Of a stretch of 64,000 nucleotides of DNA, positions 50,258 to 62,989 are shown in pieces. Both the position numbers and the translations under genes were made by a program. The stretch lies in assembly GCA_008508345.1 (NCBI GenBank), contig QNGE01000776.1, forward strand, positions 62,001 to 126,000, in the 5' to 3' direction. Under the pieces are notes generated by a model. That model was not told the origin of the DNA, searched no databases, and saw only the letters and a program-made list of their open reading frames with translations. This DNA is from Paragonimus westermani. Taxonomy: Eukaryota; Platyhelminthes; Trematoda; Plagiorchiida; Troglotrematidae. The first letter of the stretch is position 1. Each line of letters opens with the position of its first letter.

Positions 50258-50497
50258 GCTCCTACTATCTGTGATATTATCATTCTCAACCTGTTACGGT
50301 ATAAAGATATTTACCATCGGGCCAAATTTGAAGTGATTACAGAGGAACGGGAAAAACTCGCTGCAAGGAAAGAAAACCGTGCAAAGCCCTACTCGGTTAG
50401 CGCTGCCGAAGAAGAAGTTGATGTAACGGTAAAAGGCAAAAAGAAGAAAGGAAAGGAAATTAGTGAAGTTACCCCTGAACTGACGTCAAGTCAGTAG
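50258..50497 (+). CDS. P2X: P2X purinoceptor, terminal exon (end of TM2 and cytosolic C-tail)
   Basis: This exon follows the acceptor cttccctcag and encodes 79 residues plus a TAG stop. It starts APTICDIIILNLL, matching the second half of P2X TM2 (vertebrate ATVLCDIIVLYC) with the conserved Cys-Asp pair. At residues 19-23 it has YHRAK, the YxxxK motif known to stabilise P2X receptors at the cell surface. The rest is a charged cytosolic tail with an acidic stretch (AAEEEVD) and a lysine-rich cluster around residues 58-65. Together the four exons give about 223 codons, a little over half of a usual 380-470-residue subunit. The tail shows no known domain. A candidate polyadenylation signal lies about 540 bases downstream. 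Upstream, 5' of the acceptor, the reading frame stays open by chance and was not taken as coding. Confidence 0.92.
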   Translation, partial: APTICDIIILNLLRYKDIYHRAKFEVITEEREKLAARKENRAKPYSVSAAEEEVDVTVKGKKKKGKEISEVTPELTSSQ

Positions 50498-51837
50498 AAT
50501 TGCTGAAGATCGCCTAAATTCTGTTGACAACTACATGATTGCATTCCGGATTATCTGAATACATGTTACTTCTTTCCTGTCCTCTAAATTTACCCATTTT
50601 ACGCCATTTTTATTGAGTGTGAATAAGGGTTTAAAACCAATTTGAAACTATCTTCAAGCATTATTCACGAATACTGTTGGTGTTCATATGTCTGAGGTTA
50701 ACCAGATAATTTCACTTTATATATATATACGACACAACAGTAACGGTCTTACAATATAATTATGTACCGTGTTTCATGTCTTCCAACCCATCCCCACCTT
50801 CTCACGTTTACTTTTGACCGATTATCTAACGGCGACCAGAACGGTTTGTTTGACCAAGATGCATTTATTTCCTCAATTGTTACACCTTAACAACACATTA
50901 GTAGATTTTTTTTAAAGTGACCAATTTAACTGAAATCTGACAGATTTTCTTCGAACGTCTTGTTAGGACAGCAATATAATGTAAATTATGCTACATTTAT
51001 CAGACGTTTTTTCGCACTCGCTTGGCATCTGCATGGAAATAAACTAAGAGTGAACGTAGGCAGAATGAGATTATAGCCTATAAGCAAGCTCTTTTAATTT
51101 GGCATGAGGAGACAGTGAAAACTGGTGGAACGGTAGTGTCGGTTGGAAACGAGTCGTCAGGATGATGGATGCGTACGACAGATAACGTCTCAGTGATGCC
51201 CAGGCTACTCCTGAAGGCCGAATTCGTCTGTCAAGGCGCTTTTGTTATCGCGATTCTCAATTTTGTATTAACATATCGAAGTTTGACAATCAGACGACGG
51301 GGTATTACGACAGTGTGTGGCTTATTAGGTGAACGACAAGTGAACTTGCAACAGAAAATGCTACGGTCTCAGAAGAAGAGAATGCGAAGGACCCACTCAC
51401 TGTCACGAAGTGGTAATCTAGAGATCCGAATGTATCGTAAAATCTTCGTTGAATATAAGCAGACTGAGTCGTCTAATCGACATCGAAGATTTTGTATAGT
51501 CATTGTAGTTCTCGTGAAATTTTTATACTCTTGAGAATCGGAATAAGGATAGTCAGTGAGAAAACATTATAATCCATCTGTTGCTTCTCGTCTGGAAGGT
51601 ACCTGTGTGTGTCGTAAGTTTGTCGTTGGCTGACTGGCCTACTGCTGAATCGTGTGCAGTCGGCGCTGCTTTTGTGAATCTCGAAAGACGTGTCTGGAAA
51701 AACTGTGACATGAAGAAAAAAAGTGCCTTTTTTACCTATAAGCGAGATCATCTACGCTGTTACAGAGCAATTTAATCTGAAAAGCATATCATCAGAATGT
51801 GCGGTATCCTATCTACCTTCTTTTTGATGTTTAGTGG
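50498..51837. other. P2X 3' flank, no recognisable gene
   Basis: The region contains the probable P2X 3' untranslated sequence and a short TA run near 50715-50730. An open frame at 51169-51534 has no recognisable domain and no convincing splice sites. Confidence 0.5.
51038..51043 (+). promoter_or_regulatory. Candidate polyadenylation signal for the P2X gene
   Basis: This is the first perfect AATAAA on the + strand noticed after the P2X stop codon, about 540 bases downstream, followed by a G/T-containing stretch. A nearer variant, AATAAG, occurs near 50625. Which one is used cannot be told without transcripts. Confidence 0.3.
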
Positions 51838-52290
51838 TTGTATGTAGTTCCAACGGATGGGATAAATCAGCGAGCAGACGAGGAGGATTGAAACCATGCT
51901 GATGCTCGGCCAGCTTCATTGAGTAGGACTTGACTAACGAACGGATCCCGAAACAGCTGTTCTACGGACAGCCAATTTCAAACTATCTTGGCTTGAAGCT
52001 TTGCTACCAAGACCTTATTGAAGTTAAATTCCCTTGTTGTAATAGCTAATAGCGGGACATCGCCTCAGACCAAACCTCCTGGATTAGTTTAGTGGGAACA
52101 GTCTTCCGAAAGCTCACTGACAGACAGTTGCGCTCATGCAACTTCAAGCGTGTGGTACGCTAAAACACAGTATGTACAATAGGTCGTGGTGACGTGACCG
52201 TATGGTTCTGTGATAAGTGTGGCCGTGAACACGTCTTCCATCTCAGGTCGGTAGGTCGGTAACGTACTCATGGCACACTGTTATCGAGGT
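51838..52290 (+). pseudogene. LINE ORF2 3'-terminal remnant
   Basis: One frame from 51936 reads NERIPKQLFYGQ, then about 30 residues on (with two stops) DIASDQTSWISLVG, and near the end CDKCGREHVFHL followed by RTHGTL. This order (IPKQL-Y-G, a D-R-x-x-W-R-like block, then a C-x2-C...H zinc finger) is the usual C-terminus of many animal non-LTR retrotransposon ORF2 proteins. At least three stops make it dead, and the RT part was not found upstream. Confidence 0.55.
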
Positions 52291-55200
52291 GACGATGAGT
52301 GGGTTAGATGCAGGTAAGTTAAGTGGATTATATATTTTTCGCTCGTACTAGCCAAAGACCTTGGTCTTTTTGGTATATCACCTGTTCTGCTTACCAGGAA
52401 CCTGAGTTCTGATGACCCTCCACTTTTTCTTCCCTTCAGCTTCTTGGGTGCATTGTGTGTTGAACTTTTTTTCGTTATCAGTCCATAGTTACTCTCTTAG
52501 TTTTCTTTATAACCCTGTCTATAACGCGGTGATGTGCACTCCTACTATAGGCTACTTCGAGATTTTTATGAACAGCTTAAATTTTGCCGCCAAAGTCGCT
52601 GTTTTTATTTCCGAGAGTCAAAGAACTTACTTTCATGCCAGCCTAATATCTGACTAACCAGTGTTCGCTCAAATTCACGCACACACAGGTCCTGTTCATT
52701 CTGGTTTAAATTGATTGAGTGGTTTATGAGTCGAACTACAGATGATGGAACACAAGCCACTTGTCGTAATGGTAGTTCAAAGGTTTCCTTTGGCTTCGGT
52801 CAATGCGATAGGCTAGTTCAAAACAGAACCTGCCATCAGTGTCGGTGGCATCAGTAAACATTCGCGCCTCGTGGACCACGTGACTGTACGGATGCACTCA
52901 AGCGGAATAGCTTTAGCTCTTTTTCTCATTCACTGATGTACATATTTTGTGCTATTGTGTGGACAAACAGATGCGTCTGCTAGCAGGTGGTAAACGGAAG
53001 GCGTTGAAGGACGTTTATTGGGGTGCTTGATATAGTTTATCGTTCGAAAATTTACCGGTTGACCAGTAACCAGAATTTAGTTTGCCGTGCAAAACCTAAA
53101 CTTCATGGTGGGACAGACACCACCAAGACACAGAACACGTCAGCAGATTGGCAACGGAAACCACTATCAGTAGAATGTTACAATCCGCAACTTGCTGCCA
53201 GTGTTGAATGGACTTAAGGCGAATACTGAACCGAATCTTTATGATCCTTCACAGCATCCAGAAAAAGCTCTTGTTAGACTGAAATGAGAAAACGGCCACG
53301 CAACACATTGAATTGCCGCTATATCCTAGGACACTAGCAGATCACTGTTTATTGGGCGTTCTTATGCACACATGCCTATGTGCACGGTTGAATTACTGGC
53401 ACTGATGAACAACCATGTCCTCCGCGCCACCTGGCACTTGCTACGCTCTGAGCTAAGGACAACATAAGAACACGCGTGACGTTAAACCACTTACATGCTC
53501 CCGATGAGTTTTCTAGTAGACCTATAGTTCTGTTACGTTTTAGATTTATTAAACGATTGCGTTTACAAACCTCTTGAAGATGATGCAACTTCTTAAATTC
53601 GCTACTTCTCTTCGGACGAAAAAGTTAGAGACAAAAATACACGAAGTCCTATTGAAAATTCGCTTGTGTATAAGATCGTCCTGAGCGTGCATAAATTTTG
53701 TGGACTGCATGTTAGCGCGTATACGAGGTAGTTTGACTTCTCTCAGCTACGACAGAAATCCTACTAATAACCGAACAATTCTATTCCACGCTTAAGCCGT
53801 GCTGTGCTTCAGTGTGGTCACTGTTCGGTTTAAGTTTTTAATCGGGTAACTGATTAGTAGACTGTTACACCCAAAGACACCAGAATCACTGATATTGAAA
53901 GAATCCATTAATCTGTCATGAGGGCATACATGTGAGCTTTCCGGGATGTAGGTCAATATTCTGTAACAGATCAGTTTGTTTGCCCCATACACAAACGTAA
54001 CTAGATTCGTCCTTAACATCCACTGATTCCTTACTGACAATCCATTGTGAATGTTACCGCCGACCTGATGGTCAACAACATCGAACCCACGAGAAATTGC
54101 ATGCTATGTTCGGTATTATCTTCCGCTTTTGCAACTTTTGTATAGTTTTTCAGTCACAGAATTACTTTATTTCTTTCGAATCAATCATACGGAAAACCAC
54201 TTACGTAATGTTGGAGCTTTAACGTTTTTGGTCATTTTTCGATCAAATCGAAGTCACTTATTGTTGACATTTGTACGGTAATCCTCCAATTCCTCCAATT
54301 ACGTTTCAATTGGTACTACATCCATCACCTGGAGTCATGAGTGATTCGTGTAACGTTGTCGGCGTTGTTTTCAGTTTTCACCTGTTACTCGAAAAACACT
54401 GCACAAAGAAGTGTCATGTGTTTCCGAGCATAACATATCAGCCTACGTTTCAAGCAGCAATGTTTAATCATCCTCAGAAAAGAACGCTATACGTGTCCTT
54501 GACGGAATGATAATAGCTAATGTCCCGACAGATTTTCTCAGGTTTTACTCCGCGGATTCACCATGTAACAGTGTTGGAAAAAAACCCAAAGAATGAAACG
54601 TTACTGCATTCAGCACATCACAGCTAAAAGTGATATTGTAGTTGTTTCTGTAGGAATCACTCGAGAGAGTCCCATCAGTGTTAATATAACAGAACAAACT
54701 TCTAGCACACGCGTTATTTGACTTACAATGCCATGTCACCAACATAGATGATATTTGCGCTTTTGGAAAATCCCCCGAAGAGCATGATGCCAATCTAATT
54801 TCTGTAACTCACTAATTAATGCTTTACGGACTACTCCCAGAAAATATAGTTTTATTGTAATAATGTTGAAACATTTTCCCATGATCTGCAAGTGAACCTA
54901 GCTAAGAGAATGCGTGTGCTGTTGTGAAGTGCCGCAGACCAGGAAGTGTCTGTTCCTTTGCTGACATCAGCTAGGACACCTTAAATCGTTCAGTATTACT
55001 CCCCACGCTTTACCTAAGTTGACATGGAAAAATAGCTATTTATTTTGATCTAATAACCACTTGGACGTAGGTTTAGCACGGACGCAACACGAAGAACAAG
55101 ACTTATTTGGGTAAACATCCCGTACTCTGTCAGCTACTGAGAGAAATTACTTTGTGGGTTTGGCCTGTTGAAGAATGGCGCTTCTATCCCAGATTTAATT

Positions 55201-55309
55201 CCTACACACTAACCAGGCATTTTTGTGTCATACAAATAAGGGTAGAAACCTATACGGGTTAGTCGGAAGTATATGGATCCTCTGGTTTACTACATTAGAC
55301 TTCGGTGTC
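52291..55309. other. Stretch without a recognisable gene
   Basis: Short open frames on both strands have no family signature. I saw no RNA gene or long repeat. Confidence 0.5.
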
Positions 55310-56260
55310 TCATGGAATATTGGAGTCAGGCAGCCGGTGCACGTTCACATCCAGCAATAAAAAGGATGAAACTAATGACTTCAAAAAAGGGGAGAAGGTT
55401 GCAGACCTAGTCGAGGTCCTTGTAGCATTCATAACTCTCATAAGTATGCAGGGTGATGCGGAAAACGATCTAATACTTATGAATGTTCGCGAACACAAAC
55501 CGATTTCATGGCCCGACAAAAACAACGCCTAGCCTGAACTACTACCGCAAGTTTATATGTGAATTCAGTCAACAACAGCCGATGGCTGTGTTTGAAGAGT
55601 TCTTTGCATTGTTATATCATACCCTTATATTGCAGGACGTATTAAAACGATACTGCTTTTTGCTGTCAAGGTAAAATCCCAGCATGGAGGCCACAGTCTG
55701 AATTCTTTCCACTTAACATTCAGTCAAAACCTTTACGCCGATATAAACGTCAAGAAAGTAACATCAAGCACCTCCTGATACCGTGAATGAAAGCTGCGAC
55801 TGAAATTATAGGATCACTTGTAACTGCGCAGTAACACAAAACGGGCATAATAGTAGTCACACTTATTTCAACTGAATGGCCTGAAGCTTTCCAACTTGGT
55901 CAGAAAACTGCGGTATAAATGTTGAAGTGACTGCAGCAATTTTCTGTTTGATGTTGTTTACTTGAATAGTTTGGTACTAATGATGAACCCCAGCTTCGCC
56001 GTGTTGAGTTCACACAAGGGTGATATGCGACATGTAAAAACCGTTCCATATAATCCAGCGGTCGGTAGCTTAGTTGAACACCTTTACTGCACCCTAAAGG
56101 AACCTACTCAAGCGAGTGTTTGCAGGAACAGACGTGAAGTAGCTTCAGCTCCTGCCTAAATAAAGCGTGGTACTACACCGTACATGACAAAAGATGATAT
56201 ACCTTTTCAGTTGATGCTTCAGTGGCAAGCACAAACATGACTTAATGCCGCTAATACCCT
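55310..56260 (+). mobile_element. Ty3/gypsy remnant, internally deleted and badly decayed
   Basis: On the + strand there are GILESGSRC near the start (like the RT entry GVIEPSSSP), LNYYRKFICEFSQQ at about 55535-55580 (the RT thumb LGYYRRFI-FS), STEWPEAFQLGQKTAV near 55875-55920 (integrase core KWPEAYPL) and TVPYNPAVGSLVEHLYCTLKE near 56038-56100 (TTPYHPQGNGLVERFNRTLKE). Numerous stops occur and the RT active site and RNase H are missing. Because it is on the + strand and matches different residues, it is a separate copy from the element at 19-23 kb. Confidence 0.6.
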
Positions 56261-56847
56261 CAGGCTCACTGGGGTGAGATGAAGGTGAACACAACGCATT
56301 CGTAAACATCCCTGTCCGACATCTCTTAATCTGCATCTTAACCAGCACAATGGAACGTACGACAGAAGTTGCAACAGCCACCAACACGACTTTATGACGA
56401 TCAGGAAGAACACGTTACGCGGTGCCTTATCTGAACCGCACTTGTGCGTCCCATACTTAGTACTGATTGGTTGGCCTATTGGCTGACTGGTTTTAGAATT
56501 TTGCATGCATGTGCGAATTGTGTTTACGTTAGTGTCGTCATCGAGCATTTGTGCTCCAAGAATCATAGGGCCATTAAACTACAACCACGTCGACTAGCTG
56601 TGACATTCACTTTATGATTCATTAATGCCTGCAATTTGATGTTCCTCTCCGTGACTGCTACACAAATACACTTGCTACTTCCAGACTGTGTTTCGGATTA
56701 ATGACAACCAAACCAAAGTGAGAGAAACTGTGTGGATGAACTGCATATGTGGGACCAAAAAGAGTTACAGAAAGGCATGGAAATGGCCAGAAAATTTACT
56801 GTGTGGTGTTGAATAATATAGTTTGGGTCGATAACCAGATTGGGAAT

Positions 56848-56916
56848 AACACAACGTAACGAGCAAGTTGTAATACTCTACGTTTCAACCACCTCGGATG
56901 GCCTTCCTCAGGAGTC
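56848..56916 (-). ncRNA. Hammerhead-like fold, isolated
   Basis: The minus strand reads GACUC, CUGAGGA (allowed, since position 7 is variable), one extra A, helix II GGCCAUC/GGUGGUU around CGA (7 pairs including G-U), GAA, then ACGU ... ACGU as a possible helix III with a 22-base loop, U as the cleavage nucleotide, and GUGUU, which pairs with GACUC except for one U-U. The extra A after the core and the GUU site argue for a weakened or relic ribozyme. Confidence 0.4.
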
Positions 56917-59900
56917 TGTTTAAAGTGTTTTGAAAGCTTCCTAGATTTTTGTAAGTGATAAAGTAAATCTTAACATTGACTTTTGGGCATGATTACTAAG
57001 AAATAATTAGATACCTTCCTCCGAATACTTATAAGTATTTTTCAAGTGAAAACTCAGAGATGTTTAAAATGATAATTTATGTAAATGAGCATAAATTGTG
57101 CGGTTCCGCCTGCAATTCGGTACAGACCGTATGTGCACTCAGTGTTCACCTAATCACACCTACGAATCAGGCATATAGGTCGATTCGAAGAAATTAACGT
57201 TTTGTGGAATTCTCTACCTCTCCAATGTTCCAGTATGGGCTACTAAGGGAAAGAACCATTTAAACCTAATGTAGTTTTCTGTGGGCAGCAACTACTGATC
57301 CAAACTTTTCTCTTTTTCTTGGTCTACTGCAGCTTAACAATATGCACAAAAAACCTATGGCCCTAAGTTGGTGTGATCCCTTTAGAGAGTCCGCAGCCAA
57401 TCTAACAAAATCCTGACTGCTATATACTTACATTATTTGTCTTCAGCGAAGTTAACTCAACCATAAATGACGCTGTTCACTTCCATGTGTGCTGGTTGCT
57501 TTGAAGACGATGCCAGGTTATTCTGTCGGTTACGTATTTTGGTGGACAGTGTCGTTCAATATTTTGCTCAAGTCGGAAGTTTGCCCTTGTGACTGCTATG
57601 TTGAGCAGGTTTTATCCACCATTAAGTTTCACTAGTAAGGTCAATTCTCATGTCCATTACACGTACAGATCCACTGTACTGAACTAAAGCTGTCGATCAC
57701 ACTATCTAAAAACTACACGTTTTCGTTCATTGCGCGCATGTATGTTGGCGTGTCGTGTACATCGCGTGTCGTATTAAGTAATGGCACGTTTCTACACAAA
57801 TTTTGGTCACGCCATTCCACGACTGAAGGTTTTAAGTGTGCATCATATGGACTTAGTTAACCTGGCTAAATTGTGAAAAATCCAGTTGACATGCACTTAA
57901 TTATTGTGTTAAAAGATCAGAACGACCTAAGCCCCAGCGAAATTAACGAGACAGTTTACTGAAGGCCAATAGCCATCTCATTGAAAAGAAATAGTTTTGA
58001 AATAAAAAAGAATACTGGTTGTCAGCAGTATTGCAATTCAGTGTCATTTCCATAAACGCTTTCCAAAACCTTCTCCTTAGCCATCTGGTTGTTGGAATTC
58101 AAACCGCGTGAGTGGTTACACTTACTCCGTTGATGACATTAATCTAGTAGCATCAGTATTCCAGTGACTTATTACCACCGGGATATGACGCGGTAAATCC
58201 GTTGGACAGATTTAAATGACTGTTTATTAAAATTATCTATTCATCAATTTTAACCAATGGCCTTGGCTACTCTGATTTCTACATCGTTGAACTTCTACAC
58301 TAAAACTCAACTTCCTAGAGGATATCGACCCAAGGTCATCGCACGAGGTAATTATGAACGTACGATTTGGTTGGGGCCTGTTTTATAATATCGAGCCGAT
58401 TGGTGTATACGTATATTCTCCTTGGACGAAAGCTTCGACTTAGCCACTATCGAAATAGCAGAAAAGTTATTCAGACGACGTTTTCTTCTTCTTTGCACTG
58501 TGTTGTATCTTCCATTTTTCAGCAAGCAATGAATAACAGAAAGTGACAAGGTTAAAGTTGGATTAGAATAAGACGATGTTAATATCCACTGGCCGGAAAA
58601 ATGGACCACGATCAATCTGTCGTTGTTGTCCGTGATTCTCAGCATACAACGCTGAGTGCTTATTCTTTATAATTGGCTATTACAGAGTTCTGCAAAGTGA
58701 CGAGTAGAAGACATCTGCCAAAGTTCTGTTTATTTGTTCATGAGGAATAAACCTTATCCGATGCTTACAAATTTAGGTAGACCTTAGTTGAGATAAAGAA
58801 ACATATTCAGTAAAACTTACCACCTTGTATTTGGGCTACGAGTGAAAACTGCAACGCAGAGATAACAGTCTGACATAAATATATTTATTCATTTGTGTGA
58901 GTAGATTGAATAGGTTGGTAGGTTAATTACAACAAGAATCACCGCTTCAGTGTAAGCAGTTTGAGCAGGATTAGATACTGTCAACTGTTCCAGCAGTAAC
59001 GACCGAGTTGGGCATTTTGTTGCGACTTCTGCTCACCTTCCGACCTATCTATTATATAAACCAGTTCCAGATAAGCATTTTCAAGCATTCAGACCCGTTT
59101 ATTTTTATGTCTGATACCCAGTGAGCTGAGTTTCGTGTGTGCACTTTAGGAATGGCCCTCTTTAAACATTTTGTTATACATTAAAAAGTTTGAACTGATC
59201 TACTCGGTACAAACTGATAGGTATACCCCGAATAGAAAATGAACCAAAATAGGACTGAATTAGCGAAATTTTAATATTGTAAATTTCGCCATATTCCGAA
59301 CATTTGTGCAATTAGATAAATGCTCAGGGTTGACAGGGAAATTTTAGTTTTACACGATAGAAGTAGTTTTAATGTTGATGATCTCTCTAGTAAAGGGTAA
59401 GTCTCAAACTCGATGAGTTATCTGTACGTCAGTCTCTGGTTGATTGCAGTGAATGACATTTTTTATACGACAGAAAGGTAAACGTGCACGCCGGCTTCTA
59501 GGTGTATACCAAAATAAAGTTCTTGAGTGGAGGTTTTTACCACATTTTCTAAAATACTTTATCATTTTTGTACGTTCAATCACATCTGCATAGTTTTAGG
59601 CAGACAGGTAACAGGATAGGTCGAGTATATGTGCCGAATCGGAAGCGGCGTCCAATGTGGACAATCTTTGGTTTGGTAAAATCCAGCGCAGTTTCGATTT
59701 CTGTGCACTCAGTATAATCTAGTCATTCAACCCGATCTGTCGAGTCTGTGGTACACAGGCAAGGGCGGTTGAAGTTGGCTTGTATACAGTCGCAGGAGCC
59801 ATTTCTATTAGCCCACCCTCTTAATTCTGTTCACTAAAAAGACTGTCCACCACTATAGTTCACGACTAGCGTTTGCTTGCAAATTTCACTAGTTTGCTGT

Positions 59901-60700
59901 CTTCGACATGGTGATCTTCATAAGTTTGGTAGCAAATCTACACGACTCCCAAATGTTCTGCAACACAGCACCCTCTTGCCCCACCCAAAGTGCACTGGAA
60001 ATAACAAAATGCTCAGTAGTCGGAAAATAAAACTATGGATAGCAGTAACCTGAAAATGAAGTTTGATGAAACGCCCGTGTTTGCAAAAAACTGGACAGAT
60101 GACCGCTCAGTATTTTGTTGGAACAACTACGTAAAATTAGGAAGATCTTGAGGAGTTGTGTATCCTCCCTTTCAGGCTTGAAATGGAAGAGTTCGGTCAG
60201 ATAAGAAACGAGTACACAACCAGCTATGGTGTACAAGCAAACGAAAAGTTAAATTGTTCAACGTCACATGTGACTCCGTAAACACAAAATGATTCCACTA
60301 CTTGTCAATGACAAGTAAGCAGTTAAGGAAGCCATAAGAATCGATAAACCTAATGTATTCCTTAGTATTTGCGCAACAATTCTTCATTCAAAGTTACAGT
60401 TAGTCTTGCACTGCTCATGTTGTCTGTACACAAACACGTACTTCATACTTGAGATGTGTGGGTAGAGAATAAAACTATTCTGAATGGTCACGATCCTGTT
60501 CATATGTGTACTGTTAGTCATATGAGGAGAAAACATCTGGGTTTATTTGCTAACTTCTCTGCTTTCGGTCGCGGGGAAATTTTTGTCGTACAGTCTGTAG
60601 CGGTACAAGAAGAGTGACTTGATACAAATAAAGGGGAAATTCAACAAAGCCACTGTTGTCCAACCATGTCAACAAAAACACTTGAACACACTAATTCCAC
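56917..60700. other. Stretch without a recognisable gene
   Basis: No domain, RNA gene or repeat was recognised in this interval; open frames are short and lack family motifs. Confidence 0.5.
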
Positions 60701-61682
60701 GTTCCCTCAGATACAATGGGATGGGCTTCAGGGTGGTAAGTTCATCAAATTCCTCTCAGAAATCACAGTGTCGTTTTTGTTTTTGAAGACATGGTTGTAC
60801 AAAGTGTGAACAGATTTAATCTGTTCGTCATCAGGGTCCCTAAATCTTGTTCCCGTGTGATTACACGTAGGTCTGTTGAAATTGATCCAACAAAATAAAA
60901 CCCTGTCAGTTATCACCATCGACAATCGATTGACAGTAAAAAGCCAGGTCTCAGCGCGTTGACTCCGTATATTATTACCGACCCTGGAAAATAGAGAGTA
61001 CGGAGAGACACTTCAAGCTAGCGAGGCACGGAGCGAGTTGTCATTTTAGCCCCGGGCCGAATGTTACAAAATGAGTAGCTTGACTAAAACAAAAGTAGGT
61101 ACAAAACCAAAATCATAGGAAATGTACACATGAATGCGACTATCACAATATCATTTATTATAGTCGCTACAGGTCGGTGCTGACATACCAGTGGTCAGCA
61201 CTACTTCAATGGCGAATGTGCATGACTCTGGATTTATCTACGTTAAAAGACAAGTTCTTTCTAACAAACAATTGTTAAAAACATTCAAATTCGTCCCGTA
61301 ACGTTTCCTTATCGTCGGGATAATTGATAAATTTCCAGAGATTTGTGTCGCAGGCGTAATGCAGCACCAGCGATCTGACAACGCGTGGTAGCCGAGTATT
61401 GAAAATGGTGCTAAACATCGCTCCTCGCAAGGAACCATTTTCGTAACTGTCCGTTACCTAGTGTTTGAAATTTCTTTCCGCTAGACAATCATCAAGCACC
61501 TTGGTAAACACTCAGTGTAACCGCAATTGCAATGGTTCCTTAGCGAAATACGGTGATCATTGTCGTCGAATGTTCTGGAGAAAACAAGATTGATCATATT
61601 GTTAACCAACAGTGCCTCGGCGATCTTTGTCTAAACAGTGCGAGTGACCAGGTGATCTGTCACGTGTGAGCATCATTTACAG

Positions 61683-61961
61683 AGGCACTGATGTTCTCCG
61701 GTAGTAGAGAACCATTCTGTGAGCTCTCCACTATTGTGAGGATCGATGAAAACGGAAACGCTATTAGTCAGTCTTTTGCTGGGTCTTCTCTGCACTCACC
61801 TTCGAAAATAGCCGTGACTGTAAACAGTCTCCTTGTTTTCGGCAAATGGTCAGCTGACAGGAAGCAATTTGAAAATGCTGTTTGCAGTTTGCATTTCACG
61901 GAGAAACGACCTTATCGAACGACTGAGCCCTTCAAGTCTGTGCTAGATGATTTGTGTGCTG
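61683..61961 (+). CDS. Putative internal exon of an unidentified gene
   Basis: A frame without stops lies between an acceptor (catcatttacag, AG at 61681-61682) and a GTTAGT donor at 61962. The peptide has a protein-like composition: REPFCELSTIVRIDENGN, then SPSKIAVTVNSLLVFGKWS, then KRPYRTTEPFKSVLDDLCA. I do not recognise the family. It would start in phase 2 and end in phase 1. No neighbouring exon was established, so it may belong to a gene continuing outside the window. It could also be a chance open frame, since frames of about 90 codons occur elsewhere here; the composition and the flanking splice sites tip the balance slightly. Confidence 0.35.
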
Positions 61962-61969
61962 GTTAGTTA

Positions 61970-62985
61970 CATTACTTATTCGGACTCCTGGGGCTGAGTT
62001 GTGGGATGAGTCTGGTAGGTTGCCATGCACCACCTCAAAACTCGCTCGTTTACCTGGACTGTATCCAAAGTTTTAGACACCGGTAGATCTGTATTGATTG
62101 GCTAATCGGAGGTTAGAAGTGGTGGAGTGACAGACTTACATACCGTGTAGTGGTCTTGACTCAGGACGACTTGCTCCCAATATTTAGAGAAACGTCGTGC
62201 TGTTAGTATCAATTGATCCTGGCGCAAAGCGGCTGTGGTACAGAAACTCCATATGACGTACTCAAAAAATGTCATTTCAGTCTGCTACGGCTAGTACCAC
62301 CTCCAAACCCAGCGTCTCAGTGTAACCAGACATTCAATTTTATTTATAGGCACGTCTTGCATTTGCTGGTTTGAGGGAAGAGTGCTAGAATTAAGTCAGA
62401 CCATTGTGCCTTGCCAAGATACGTTGATAAACGGTAGTACTGGGCTAACCATTTGTCCTCCTGGAGGAACCACCATGGCATAAAACCATCCAAGTAAACC
62501 TCGCATGTTGTAGTACGTGAGTGAACTATGTGTTATTGTTGTTTGATTCTGTTACAGGAACTAGCACCACTATAATATATAACTATGTTGCACGTAGGTT
62601 CGTTTGCACTGTAAGTCCGCCAATTCACTTGCTACGTTATTACTGTTGAGTGGAACATAGTTCTTTATGTTTTTGAAACCGATGTTATTTGTGTGCAATT
62701 TTAACCAACGCTCGAAATCACGCCCTGTGAATTTGCAGTTCGAGTGACTTTGAATTCGATTTAATTTACGAGTTACGAGTGCTCATTCTGAACGCTTTGA
62801 ACTTTGATTCCTTATACATAAAGATGTGAAAAATATCGCTCATTAAGCTAATGATTTCAACTTGCAGTGAAACCCAAGTAGTGGGGTCATCGACCGGAGT
62901 TGACACGACAGTTAATGCATCGCCTCTCTAGAAGAAGAGATAATCAGAGCATTACTCACAAGTGATTGTGATTGAGCGTTCACAT
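61970..62985. other. Stretch without a recognisable gene
   Basis: Nothing recognisable was seen here on either strand. Confidence 0.5.
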
Positions 62986-62989
62986 ATAA

